Below, piece by piece: positions 50,593 through 58,680 of a stretch of 58,680 nt of DNA (position 1 is the stretch's first letter; every line of letters starts with the position of its first letter). Position numbers and translations under genes: made by a program. The stretch is from positions 1 to 58,680 of the forward strand of contig JBMSKF010000007.1 of assembly GCA_049419605.1 (NCBI GenBank). The letters are read 5' to 3'. This DNA is from UBA970 sp049419605 (GTDB taxonomy: Bacteria > Bacillota_I > Bacilli_A > RFN20 > CAG-826). The notes under the pieces were generated by a model, which was not told the origin of the DNA, made no database searches, and worked only from the letters and a program-made list of their open reading frames with translations.

Positions 50593-51521
50593 TGATGAAT
50601 GACTGCTGTACCCGATAACCCTTGAATCGCGAGTTTAGCCTCCTTCAATGAGGCAATAATCGCTTGACGTTGATCATTTGATTTCACAAATAACATCGCT
50701 GCTTCCACTTTTGGTAACATGCTGCCGGGAGCAAATTGACCTTCTTTAATATATTGTTCAGCTTCTTTTAGATTCATCTTTTCTATTGGTTTAGCATTAG
50801 GCTTTCCATAATTCACCATCACTCGCGAAACGGCAGTTAATAAAATTAATCGGTCTGCTTGAATAAGATCTGCTAATTTACTAGAAGCAAAATCTTTATC
50901 GATGACTGCATCGATCCCTTTTAGATTCACACCATCTCTAACAACAGGAATGCCACCACCACCCGCAGCAATCACTAAATAACCGAATTGGATTAACGAT
51001 TGAATTGCATCTTTTTCAATAATGAGTTGGGGTTTAGGAGAAGGAACAACTTGCCGATATCCACGACCACTATCTTCCACCATGGTAAAGCCTTGCTTTC
51101 GCATCGCTTCCGCTTCTTCAAGTGTACAAAAATCACCGATGGGTTTTGTGGGGTTTTGAAACGCTGGATCTTTTGGATCTACTTCGACTTGGGTAATCAC
51201 GGTCACGGGTTGGATATTTAATTTTAATTTAGCCGCGGTGACACGGAACGCTTGTTGTAAGGCATACCCAATATACCCTTGGCTCATCGCGCCAGCTTGA
51301 TTTAAACTGACAAACGGAATCTTAGGATTGTGTTTATGACCAATATCAAGACTGGTTTTAATCAATCCTACTTGGGGTCCGTTGCCATGGACAATGACAA
51401 TGTGGTGACCCAATTGTACTAATTCAAGAATCGGTAAGGCTACTTCATACGCTAATTTGAGTTGTTCTTCTGGTGTAGATCCTAACGCATTTCCACCAAT
51501 TGCAAACACAATTTTCATCAT
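50589..51521 (-). CDS. allK: Carbamate kinase
   Basis: 310 aa. Transfers phosphate from carbamoyl phosphate to ADP, yielding ATP plus carbamate (which falls apart to CO2 and NH3). Family motifs: VFAIGGNAL (residues 4-12), IVHGNGPQVG (about 43), FVSLNQAGAMSQGYIGY (about 70), VVPSPKPQLIIEKDAI (about 158) and VIAAGGGGIPV (about 182). Last gene of the seven-gene operon, directly after the AllG stop. Without arginine deiminase genes nearby and next to AllFGH it fits AllK rather than ArcC; the symbol rests on that context. Confidence 0.9.
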   Translation of the reverse strand: MMKIVFAIGGNALGSTPEEQLKLAYEVALPILELVQLGHHIVIVHGNGPQVGLIKTSLDIGHKHNPKIPFVSLNQAGAMSQGYIGYALQQAFRVTAAKLKLNIQPVTVITQVEVDPKDPAFQNPTKPIGDFCTLEEAEAMRKQGFTMVEDSGRGYRQVVPSPKPQLIIEKDAIQSLIQFGYLVIAAGGGGIPVVRDGVNLKGIDAVIDKDFASSKLADLIQADRLILLTAVSRVMVNYGKPNAKPIEKMNLKEAEQYIKEGQFAPGSMLPKVEAAMLFVKSNDQRQAIIASLKEAKLAIQGLSGTAVIHH

Positions 51522-52928
51522 TTAAAGTCCTTTCACAAAGAATGCTAACGCTTGGGTAAAACACGTCATTGGCGGTTCAACAAGGCCTGCTCCTACTTGT
51601 CCTACTCCAGGTTCTTTATGGGCAATACCGGTGTTAATGATGGGAAGGATATTGGTACTCACAACTTTACGAATATCAATTCCTAAGGCACTGGGAGCAA
51701 AATCTAAACTCGGTAATTGCATCATTTGATGTTGGCCAACCGTGATGAAATGCATGGTCTTGGAATAACGAATCGCATCGGCAACCGTACCACCTACAAA
51801 TTGAACAATTGCAGGGGCTCCACCCATCGCAAAACCGCCAATTCCATAGGTTTCTGTGATCGCGGAATCACCGATATCGGGGGCAGCATCTTTTTCACCA
51901 TAACCTGTAAAATATAAACCCTTAACATAGTTAGCAGGGGCAGTAAACCATTGATTGGAACTCGCAATTTTAATCCCAAAATCAACTCCATTACGCGCCA
52001 TCACAGTTACCATGCTGCTATGCGGAATGCCTTGCGCACTATCAAGCGAAACTTTTGCAGCAGGCATGGAAAGATTTAAAAAGTAATGATCATTATTTTT
52101 TATAAAATCAAAGACCATAATCTTTTTGTCCATGTCTGCTTTCGTTAAGAAAATAGCGCGGGCAATTTCTTTTAAAAACAATGCCGTTGCAGCTTTGTTT
52201 CGGTTGTGGGTTTCATCACCCATTTGTAACGCTTGGGCGATGATTTGTTTTAAATCAATCGGTCCAGAAATCTTTAACGCTTCATTTAAGACTGGCGCAA
52301 AAACATCACGAATCCATTTTAATTTTTGAATCACTTCTGGGCCATTGGCACCATATCGTAATACTTTTCCTAAACCTTCATTAATGGAGCAATACGCTGT
52401 GTTTTTATGCACGGGATTTTCCACCACATGGACAGGCATACTGGGGGAAATGATGCCTGCCATGGGTCCTACTGCATGATATTCATGAGCAGGAGCAAAG
52501 TTAATAAGACCTTTTTTAACAAGCGTTTCGGCTTCAGTAAGATTTTTAGCTAACCCTTCAAAGACAATCGCACCGAGGATGGCACCCTTCATCGGTCCAG
52601 CCATTTTTTCATAACTAATCGGTGGACCAGCATGTAAAAAGGTACGTTCAGTCAAACCAGGAATCACTTGTAAGGCTGGCATGACTGCAGTTAATTTTGC
52701 TTGGGCCGCTAATACTTTTGATAACGCAAGTTGATTCGCTTTTTCAATCGCTTCTTCTTTCGCATTGGCTTTGACAAGCATCGCAACCAATTCAGGATTT
52801 CCTTGGCCAGGTGGTTGATATTGTACATTGACATGTTCTACTTTTTGCGCGACTAGGTCCTTTAGAAAAATACTTGAACCAACATTGACAACTTTTGGAA
52901 GTTGTTTGGACTGAATTAATTTATTCAC
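51522..52928 (-). CDS. allG: Oxamate carbamoyltransferase-type subunit AllG (DUF1116, YlbE)
   Basis: 468 aa from the GTG at 52928 (GGAGGT 7 nt upstream); an in-frame ATG at 52943 contains the ribosome binding site and is less likely. DUF1116 motifs: LTERTFLHAGPPISYEKMAGPMKGA (about residues 105-130), NFAPAHEYHAVGPMAGIISPSMP (about 150-172), then GDETHNRNKAATALF (about 235-250). In E. coli AllF, AllG and AllH together make oxamate carbamoyltransferase, releasing carbamoyl phosphate from oxalurate. Overlaps fdrA by 8 nt. The reaction here is inferred from the subunit set. Confidence 0.85.
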   Translation of the reverse strand: MNKLIQSKQLPKVVNVGSSIFLKDLVAQKVEHVNVQYQPPGQGNPELVAMLVKANAKEEAIEKANQLALSKVLAAQAKLTAVMPALQVIPGLTERTFLHAGPPISYEKMAGPMKGAILGAIVFEGLAKNLTEAETLVKKGLINFAPAHEYHAVGPMAGIISPSMPVHVVENPVHKNTAYCSINEGLGKVLRYGANGPEVIQKLKWIRDVFAPVLNEALKISGPIDLKQIIAQALQMGDETHNRNKAATALFLKEIARAIFLTKADMDKKIMVFDFIKNNDHYFLNLSMPAAKVSLDSAQGIPHSSMVTVMARNGVDFGIKIASSNQWFTAPANYVKGLYFTGYGEKDAAPDIGDSAITETYGIGGFAMGGAPAIVQFVGGTVADAIRYSKTMHFITVGQHQMMQLPSLDFAPSALGIDIRKVVSTNILPIINTGIAHKEPGVGQVGAGLVEPPMTCFTQALAFFVKGL

Positions 52929-54447
52929 GATGTTGACCTCCATTCATCATGGCAACTGCATAACGAACTGCTTGGGCATGACTTGAAGCAATTCTTACCC
53001 CAATCGTTTTTAATTTTTGTTCTTGATCCTTGAGTTTTTGACTATCCTCTTCTGTACCACAAACATAAGCAATGATTGGAACTTCGGGTCTAAGTTTTTT
53101 AAATTCTGTTAATACTTCAAGATGGGTTCCTGTGGGATCTTCATGAGAACCAAATCCTAATTCGAAATCCAATAAAAGAACGCCAACTTGGGGGTCTTTC
53201 GCTTCTTGTAAAATGCGTTCAAGGCGAATGGTAGGTTCGATCATAGGATGGGGTCTTCCGTTGGTAAAGACATCATCGCCTAAATCTACAAAGCAATGAC
53301 CTTTTGAATGGAAGACATCATCGAGATGTTCTTCTGGTTTTTTGGAAACATTTGAATAAACACCCGTTAAAGATTTTCTAGCTATGCTAATCGCTTCTGA
53401 GCATAATGTGCCACCACAATAAAGTCCACGAACAAATCCTGTAGTTTTTTTACTTGCAGCTGCATCCAATTTTTGTTGATCAGATAATTGTTCAAATGTG
53501 GGTGGATTTAACTTCACCGCCTTTAAGGATAAATAAGCGGTTTCTGCTAAAGTAGAGGCATGGAAATAAGGACTGTTTTCAGGTTTTTTACCATCGATAA
53601 ATCCAATAACAACGGGTTTATTAACCGACTTTAGTTTTTGTAAAATTTTATCGTATACACTTGCCGCGGGTGGTTTAGAAATTAAAGTAATCACCTTGGT
53701 ATCGGGATCCGCATTTAAAATATCAATCCCTTGTAGCATCATTAAACCACCAATTTTTTCTGATAAATCACGACCACCCGTACCAATCGCTTGGCTAATA
53801 CCACCACCATATCGATCAATTAATACGGTGACTTCTTGTAACCCAGTTCCAGAGGCTGCAACAATTCCAATCGGTCCTTTTCGAACTGCATTAGCAAATG
53901 CTAAGCCAACGCCATTAAGAATCGCTGTTCCACAATCGGGACCCATTAATAGTAAGCCCTTTGCAATTGCTTTTTGTTTCAAAGCTAACTCATCTTCAAT
54001 CGTCACATTGTCGGAAAATAACATCACGTTTAACCCAGCATCCAGTGCCAAATGCGCTTCATATGCTGCATAAGCACCAGGAACAGATATGACGGCTACA
54101 TCAGCTTGAATCGCTTTAGCTGCGGCAACTGTAGAAGGATATGTCAAACTTTGTTCACTAGATGATTTGGTTTGTTGCGAAGCATTTTTTAATGATTTGA
54201 CCAAACCTTCAATCATCTCGGGATTATTTTGATTTGTTTTGATACCAATCAAACAATCGTTTGGTGAAACTTTGTTTAAGCGATCATCACTAAAACCAAT
54301 ATCTTTAATTAACTGCACATTCATCGGCGTACCCATTAAAAGAAAAATTTCATCCCCAGAATATTGTTTTTTTAATGAGGCCGTTAGTGACATTAAGGTT
54401 ACCGAATCGTAATACTCGTTAACGAGAATACGCAAATAGGTGTTCAT
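52921..54447 (-). CDS. fdrA: Oxamate carbamoyltransferase-type subunit AllF (FdrA)
   Basis: 508 aa. FdrA family, built like an acyl-CoA synthetase: CoA-binding-like Rossmann region with LLMGPDCGTAILNGVGLAF (about residues 165-183), GIVAASGTGLQEVTVLIDRYGGG (about 193-215) and IGTGGRDLSEKIGGLMM (about 219-235), then a ligase-like domain with GVLLLDFELGFGSHEDP (about 430-446). AAAGGAGG precedes the ATG, inside the end of allH (29-nt overlap). Believed to form the carbamoyltransferase with AllG and AllH. Confidence 0.88.
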   Translation of the reverse strand: MNTYLRILVNEYYDSVTLMSLTASLKKQYSGDEIFLLMGTPMNVQLIKDIGFSDDRLNKVSPNDCLIGIKTNQNNPEMIEGLVKSLKNASQQTKSSSEQSLTYPSTVAAAKAIQADVAVISVPGAYAAYEAHLALDAGLNVMLFSDNVTIEDELALKQKAIAKGLLLMGPDCGTAILNGVGLAFANAVRKGPIGIVAASGTGLQEVTVLIDRYGGGISQAIGTGGRDLSEKIGGLMMLQGIDILNADPDTKVITLISKPPAASVYDKILQKLKSVNKPVVIGFIDGKKPENSPYFHASTLAETAYLSLKAVKLNPPTFEQLSDQQKLDAAASKKTTGFVRGLYCGGTLCSEAISIARKSLTGVYSNVSKKPEEHLDDVFHSKGHCFVDLGDDVFTNGRPHPMIEPTIRLERILQEAKDPQVGVLLLDFELGFGSHEDPTGTHLEVLTEFKKLRPEVPIIAYVCGTEEDSQKLKDQEQKLKTIGVRIASSHAQAVRYAVAMMNGGQHRE

Positions 54448-55252
54448 AATTTTCCTCCTTTAAGGATTGAATCGTAAAGTGGTAGAAACTCGCAAGAATC
54501 ATTTTTCCAGATTGACCGCCTAATCCACGAATCGATTGATCAATTCCTAGACGAGGGTGATGAATTAATTCCTTTAACCAATCAATAAAGATTTGACTAT
54601 ATTGACCGTAATAGACATCCCTCAGCATTTCTTGGGATATAGGTGTCGTTTGCGATAAGTGGTCTGTCACAATAGAATGAATGAGTTTGGGTGATTGTCC
54701 TAAGAAACGTTGACTTAAAATGTATCCACACAATGCGTCATCACCAATTGGGGTTGAACCTGATCCTAATCCCAATATTTTTAAAATGGATTCTAAAGTT
54801 GGTTTGATAAAGAATTGGTTTAACTTTTTTTGAATAATGGGGTGCTCGTTTGCAAGTGAATTTGTCATATCAATCGAAGCAAAAGCTTGATGTAAATAGG
54901 ACAAAAAGTCGTTGCGTAACAACTTGATTTTTTCAAGCACGGGCATTTGCCAAATAACAGCATCCCGTAAATTTAATACAAAAGATGGTTGAAGATATAA
55001 GGCTTTAGGATTGAGCTCAATCTGCATACCAGGGTAGAAAGTAACCAGGACCTCATTGGAATCCGGACTGAGCACAATCCTTCTTGGCCCGTTGCCAACT
55101 TGAGATTGGACGATATGAAGGAGATGGTGATCTTCAGTGTCTAACGTCACCATCTGTTGATAAGCGCGGAGAACCGTTCCCATCTTCTGCGTTTGCAAAA
55201 GATGGGAACTGATGGAGTCTAAACTACTTGCTTGTAGCTTCCTTACTGACAT
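54419..55252 (-). CDS. allH: Oxamate carbamoyltransferase-type subunit AllH (DUF2877, YlbF)
   Basis: 277 aa. DUF2877 signature GLGSGSTPIGDDALCGYILSQR (about residues 163-183, the family's GLGxGxTPxGDD), plus the C-terminal RGLGGQSGKMILASFYHF (about 240-257), here reduced compared with the usual GHTSG-type ending. It overlaps the permease gene upstream by 29 nt and fdrA downstream by 29 nt. Third subunit of the AllFGH set. No clear ribosome binding site; coupled translation is likely. Confidence 0.83.
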   Translation of the reverse strand: MSVRKLQASSLDSISSHLLQTQKMGTVLRAYQQMVTLDTEDHHLLHIVQSQVGNGPRRIVLSPDSNEVLVTFYPGMQIELNPKALYLQPSFVLNLRDAVIWQMPVLEKIKLLRNDFLSYLHQAFASIDMTNSLANEHPIIQKKLNQFFIKPTLESILKILGLGSGSTPIGDDALCGYILSQRFLGQSPKLIHSIVTDHLSQTTPISQEMLRDVYYGQYSQIFIDWLKELIHHPRLGIDQSIRGLGGQSGKMILASFYHFTIQSLKEENYEHLFAYSR

Positions 55253-56774
55253 TTTTTTCAGAAGGGTCTTTATAGTAGTGGAAGAATAACATCACTAATC
55301 CGAACATGACGTATCCGACTGCAACTGGGTTAATTGCTTCCAACGAAGTTGGAAAGCCAATTGATGATGCGTGAATGAAACCAAATAACGCTAAACCTGC
55401 AGAGATGAATGAATAAACTGCGGCTCTTATGAAATTCTTATCAATGATGTAAATACCAATGGCACCAATTAACATGCCAACTAAGATGTCACCACCCGAT
55501 AAGCGTTGCCAACCTAAGAGTGGGACCCCACTGTTGGCTAAAGCGGTGTAATCAATTTGTGCACCAACTGCCCCTAATGCAGAAGTAATTTTGAGTGTGA
55601 CAAATCCTGCAATTAAAGGAATAAAGGATAAAGCGACTGCGGGGAAGTGTTTCTTTTCAGTGACAGCAAAGGCTTGAGAAGTAATCACCATGCCGATGTA
55701 AACAAGAATTGGTAAAAGGGCAACAAGTGGAACAATACTCAATACTAAGTTTAGTAAGCCAGTAAAAGCTAAAACTAAAACGGAAACACCAGTAGCCCAA
55801 GAATAACCAATACGAGCTCCCGTGGATTTCCAACCTGGGTGACCGATATAGATAATGGTTGGGAATGGTGAACCAAGTAACGATCCAACAATCGTAGCAA
55901 GTCCTGGGACTAACATTGATTTGGTCACTGGATAATGTTCACCTTCAGCGGCAGCAGATTCTAAGTTATCCAACGATTCTAAGAAGTCATAGATTGCTAA
56001 AGGAATGGCGGCAGGTAAGAATGGAGCAATATAAGCAAAACCTGCAACTAAATAACCTAATTGAGGAATAGGTAAATTAAGGCCAACGGTTGAAAATGCA
56101 TCCGTAACGCGAGTAGGATCCATGTAGCCTGTAATCCAAGCTAATAATGTACCCACAATAATTGCAAAGGCACCTGCAGGAATTTTAAATGGTAATTTCT
56201 TTAAGGCAAACCAACCACCTAAAACAATGGCAAATGATGTCATCCCTAAATAAGGGGTCGTAAACATTTCACCAGCTGGGTTCATCGAGATATAAGTAAT
56301 CGCTAATCCAGCAAGGGCTCCTAAAAGTGCTGTTCTGGGTAAGTATTTATTGATGAAAGGACCCACAAACGCACCGGCGGTCATAATGACACCTTGAATT
56401 AAATTCCAAACAACACCAGCGGCTAATGCATCTTCCCATGATGCACCACCAAGTCTGACAACCAGAATAACACCGAATGCAACAGCAAAATAATGTGGCA
56501 CAGACAAGCCATATGGCATAGCCGTGACATTAGGATTGTTTGTTTTCTTTGCAAGTTGCATCGCAAGGTAAGCGAGAATTAAACCACCAGCAGAAACAGC
56601 AATTGCAGTTCCAGGAACTACAATACCGAATACCATTCCGGTGGGCATGCCGATTAAAAGTAATAAACCGATCGCCGCTAAGAAATTCGTCAAGACGTTT
56701 GAGAATAAACCAAAGTAACCGTTTAAGTCACCTTTGACCCACCATTGAATGGATTGGGTTTTTGTTTGAGCCAT
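55224..56774 (-). CDS. NCS2-type nucleobase/ureide permease
   Basis: 516 aa, about 12-14 membrane helices. The NCS2/AzgA-type pattern is visible: an N-terminal Ala/Gly-rich segment with NPNVTAMPYGLSVPHYF (about residues 77-93), and the substrate region SLDNLESAAAEGEHYPVTKS...GSPFPTIIYIGHPGWKSTGARIGYSWATG (about 265-325), where Glu and the PTIIYIGH stretch lie at binding positions in such carriers. Strong AAAGGAGG before the ATG. As an operon member it presumably imports the substrate of the amidase/AllFGH pathway, a purine-derived or ureido compound. Confidence 0.85.
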   Translation of the reverse strand: MAQTKTQSIQWWVKGDLNGYFGLFSNVLTNFLAAIGLLLLIGMPTGMVFGIVVPGTAIAVSAGGLILAYLAMQLAKKTNNPNVTAMPYGLSVPHYFAVAFGVILVVRLGGASWEDALAAGVVWNLIQGVIMTAGAFVGPFINKYLPRTALLGALAGLAITYISMNPAGEMFTTPYLGMTSFAIVLGGWFALKKLPFKIPAGAFAIIVGTLLAWITGYMDPTRVTDAFSTVGLNLPIPQLGYLVAGFAYIAPFLPAAIPLAIYDFLESLDNLESAAAEGEHYPVTKSMLVPGLATIVGSLLGSPFPTIIYIGHPGWKSTGARIGYSWATGVSVLVLAFTGLLNLVLSIVPLVALLPILVYIGMVITSQAFAVTEKKHFPAVALSFIPLIAGFVTLKITSALGAVGAQIDYTALANSGVPLLGWQRLSGGDILVGMLIGAIGIYIIDKNFIRAAVYSFISAGLALFGFIHASSIGFPTSLEAINPVAVGYVMFGLVMLFFHYYKDPSEKNVSKEATSK

Positions 56775-56789
56775 GTAAATGTCCTCCTT

Positions 56790-57449
56790 TTACTTTAAGC
56801 TCTTTAAGAATTCTTCAGAAGTCGTCGTCCAGCCAAAAATACCACCTTGTTGATTCACCATTCGAATCGCAGCTTCTTGATCTCGGGGATCAAAAGCGGC
56901 CGTGCCATCTTCTAACATTAAACATTCATATCCGCGATCATTCGCTTCACGAATGGTGGTATGAACACAAACGTGAGTGGTGACACCGCATACAATCAAT
57001 GATTCAATGCCGTGTTTCTTTAAATGTCGTTGTAACGAAGTTTGATAGAAAGCACCTTTGCCTGGTTTATCAATTACTAATTCACCCTTCATCGGTTGTA
57101 ATTCATCGACAATATCATGACCATATTCGCCGCGAACTAAGATTCTTCCCATCGGTCCTTTTTTACCAATGGAATTACTTCTTCTTAATTTTGCAGGTTC
57201 TAAATCAGATAAATCTGGTTTGTGTCCTTCTCTTGTATGAATGACCGTCATGCCTTTGGCTCTTGCAGCGTCTAAAACTTTTCGGACCGTAGGAATGATT
57301 GATTTTGTTGGGGTTATATCATTCCCTAACGCTTCACCAAAACCTCCGGGAGCGCAGAAGTCACGTTGCATATCAATAATCACTAAAGCAGTTTTCTTTG
57401 GATCGTAATCAAAATTGAACGGTTTCGCTTTTGCTACATTTTTACGCAT
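56790..57449 (-). CDS. Isochorismatase-fold cysteine amidase (biuret-hydrolase-like)
   Basis: 219 aa. Catalytic triad visible: Asp in LVIIDMQRDFCAPGG (about residue 27), Lys in VIDKPGKGAFYQT (about 130), Cys in CGVTTHVCVHTTIREANDRGYE (about 160). The REANDRGYE and QGGIFGW segments resemble biuret hydrolases and other ureide amidohydrolases rather than nicotinamidase. It likely cleaves a C-N bond of a linear ureide, releasing ammonia, upstream of (or after) the AllFGH step. AAAGGAGG precedes the ATG; it sits between two permease genes, overlapping one by 8 nt. Substrate unproven. Confidence 0.8.
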   Translation of the reverse strand: MRKNVAKAKPFNFDYDPKKTALVIIDMQRDFCAPGGFGEALGNDITPTKSIIPTVRKVLDAARAKGMTVIHTREGHKPDLSDLEPAKLRRSNSIGKKGPMGRILVRGEYGHDIVDELQPMKGELVIDKPGKGAFYQTSLQRHLKKHGIESLIVCGVTTHVCVHTTIREANDRGYECLMLEDGTAAFDPRDQEAAIRMVNQQGGIFGWTTTSEEFLKSLK

Positions 57450-58680
57450 GTGTGGTTTCTCCTCCTTTCTTACTTAGTTTGTCGAATAGGCCGAAATGGT
57501 AACCAAGGAATAATAATGTGACCAAGGCATAACCAATGGTCATTCCTGGATTAGGTAAAATTCCAACAGAAGACGGCGCATGTATCACGCCAAAGAGTGT
57601 TAAGACAACAGCAATACCAGATGTAATTGCCGCGTTCATAAATTTACGATCAATAATAAAAGCAACTATCGAACCTAATATCATCCCAACGACGATGGCA
57701 CCTGCACCGAGATTTGCCGCACCTAGGTAATTGATGCCAGCATCGGTTAATACTTGATTACCAATCGTTCCTGCATCGGTACCAGCTGCACCTAAGGCTG
57801 TATCCATGGAATGTTGGGTCCATTCTGCAATCCAAGGAATCATGGCCATGACAGCGGCAGGAGCATATTTAAGATCAGATGAAGTAAAGGCTTGTGTGGT
57901 AATGACGATGCCGATGTAAAGCAGAATCGGATATAAAGCAGGTAGTGGCACCACATTTAATAAAACAGGAACAATTCCTAAAAGTGTCATCAAGAGCACA
58001 CCAAGACCAGTCGCAGCAGCATACCCAATTCTCGCCCCCGCTTCTTTCCATCCAGGATGACCAATAAAGACCGCGGTGGGAAATGGTGACCCAAAGGCAA
58101 CCCCTAGTAAGGTTGTAATACCATCGGCCGCTAAGGCTTCTCTAGTACTATATTCATCGCCAGCAGCAGCGGCCGATTCAACATTATCAATGGTTTCTAA
58201 AAAGTTATAAATACCTAATGGGATTGCCGCAACTATTACTGGGGCAACTGCTTCTAATCCTTGTTGATTGAATAATTCACCTAAAGCAAAATTGGGAAGA
58301 TATAATCCTAAATTATCAAATGAGTTAATTAAATTATCGAGCGACATATAACCACTTATCCAACCAATCACGACACCAAGTAAGATGGCAACGAGACCCA
58401 CAGGTAAATTAAAAGGCATTCTTATTTTTCCAACAAAACCCAAAATGACAACTGCTAAAGAAATTAATCCAATATAAGGAACATAAAAAACACTAAAAGC
58501 TGGGTTTAAAGCTATATAAGTAATGGACACCCCTGCTAAAGCACCTAACATCGCAGAGCGAGGTAACCACTTACGAACTTGTAAACCAATTCCAACACCT
58601 AAAATTTCGATGAGCCCTTCTACTGCTGCCCAAATTAAACCAGCAGACCATGCTAAGGTTGCATCATTGGTGGTCCAATA
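57442..58680 (-). CDS. Second NCS2-type permease, 5' end cut by window edge
   Basis: At least 412 aa visible; the frame stays open to the window edge (the codons before the internal ATG at 58551 read ...LGVGIGLQVRKWLPRSA, matching the sister permease), so the start lies outside. It shares the first permease's pattern: ETIDNVESAAAAGDEYSTRE and GSPFPTAVFIGHPGWKEAGARIGYAAATG. The two are clearly paralogous but diverged over much of their length, suggesting different ligands or import/exchange roles. First visible gene of the operon. Confidence 0.85.
   Translation of the reverse strand, partial: YWTTNDATLAWSAGLIWAAVEGLIEILGVGIGLQVRKWLPRSAMLGALAGVSITYIALNPAFSVFYVPYIGLISLAVVILGFVGKIRMPFNLPVGLVAILLGVVIGWISGYMSLDNLINSFDNLGLYLPNFALGELFNQQGLEAVAPVIVAAIPLGIYNFLETIDNVESAAAAGDEYSTREALAADGITTLLGVAFGSPFPTAVFIGHPGWKEAGARIGYAAATGLGVLLMTLLGIVPVLLNVVPLPALYPILLYIGIVITTQAFTSSDLKYAPAAVMAMIPWIAEWTQHSMDTALGAAGTDAGTIGNQVLTDAGINYLGAANLGAGAIVVGMILGSIVAFIIDRKFMNAAITSGIAVVLTLFGVIHAPSSVGILPNPGMTIGYALVTLLFLGYHFGLFDKLSKKGGETTHA

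Noticed and set aside
1..58680. Mycoplasma genetic code (TGA as Trp)
   Set aside because: TGA ends several genes in ATGA overlaps (15981, 18474, 34217, 43760) and Trp is encoded by TGG.
1..58680. CRISPR arrays, insertion sequences, prophage, tRNA or rRNA genes
   Set aside because: No regular direct-repeat/spacer series, transposase or integrase motifs, or cloverleaf-like intergenic sequence was found; the 20-nt GTGGAAT series is too short for CRISPR.

Overview
The window looks like a stretch of chromosome from a low-GC (by eye upper-30s %), compact Gram-positive-type genome. TGA is a stop codon: ATGA start/stop overlaps recur and Trp is TGG, so translation table 11 applies rather than the mycoplasma code. 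Cys-anchored lipoproteins, Ser-rich surface proteins, Listeria-Bacteroides (InlB B-type) repeats, a PPi-type phosphofructokinase, and GroES/GroEL behind a CIRCE operator suggest the Acholeplasma/Izemoplasma/Haloplasma side of Mycoplasmatota or a related deep Bacilli/Erysipelotrichia lineage. This placement is inference; no rRNA, tRNA, CRISPR, IS element or phage gene was seen.

Layout. 1-4.1 kb: a surface-polysaccharide patch (TupA-like ATP-grasp, lipoprotein, Wzy/ligase-like polymerase, GT-D-like protein). 4.1-8.4 kb: PPi-phosphofructokinase, a secreted protein, a GT4 glycosyltransferase and a PfkB sugar kinase. 8.4-16.9 kb: homospermidine synthase, SDR, GNAT, Rieske ferredoxin, membrane proteins, a GT-C transferase, MATE exporter and a degenerate ADP-ribosylglycohydrolase relative. 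16.9-22.2 kb: amino-acid ABC importer, CIRCE-groES-groEL, split chromate transporter. 22.3-30.3 kb: lipoproteins, aldehyde dehydrogenase with a divergent DNA-binding-like protein, esterase, membrane-bound XRE regulator, SRAP peptidase, aquaporin. 30.4-35.2 kb: an operon joining a lectin/InlB-repeat surface protein, a second exported protein and an MscS channel. 35.3-41.4 kb: Leu/Val dehydrogenase, nucleotidyltransferase, SGNH hydrolase, 5-FTHF cyclo-ligase, HflX, nitroreductase, luciferase-like oxidoreductase. 41.5-44.7 kb: lipoprotein alpha-amylase plus a carbohydrate-binding partner. 44.7-50.6 kb: TypA/BipA, a small membrane protein, a heterodimeric ABC exporter. 50.6 kb to the right edge: a seven-gene operon of carbamate kinase, AllG, AllF (FdrA), AllH, two NCS2-type permeases and an isochorismatase-fold amidase, which reads as ureide import and catabolism with ATP recovered through carbamoyl phosphate. 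It continues beyond the window.

Two system-level observations stand out. First, about 18 operon-leading genes have a sigma-A-like -10 box ending 6-8 nt (most often exactly 7) before the start codon and no Shine-Dalgarno sequence, so transcription should begin at or next to the start codon: leaderless mRNA appears to be a major expression mode here, alongside ordinary SD-led genes. Several of these promoters sit directly behind the previous terminator. Second, the AllFGH/carbamate-kinase operon lacks the usual allantoinase-allantoate hydrolase-ureidoglycolate dehydrogenase genes within view and carries an amidase between two permeases, so its true substrate is open.
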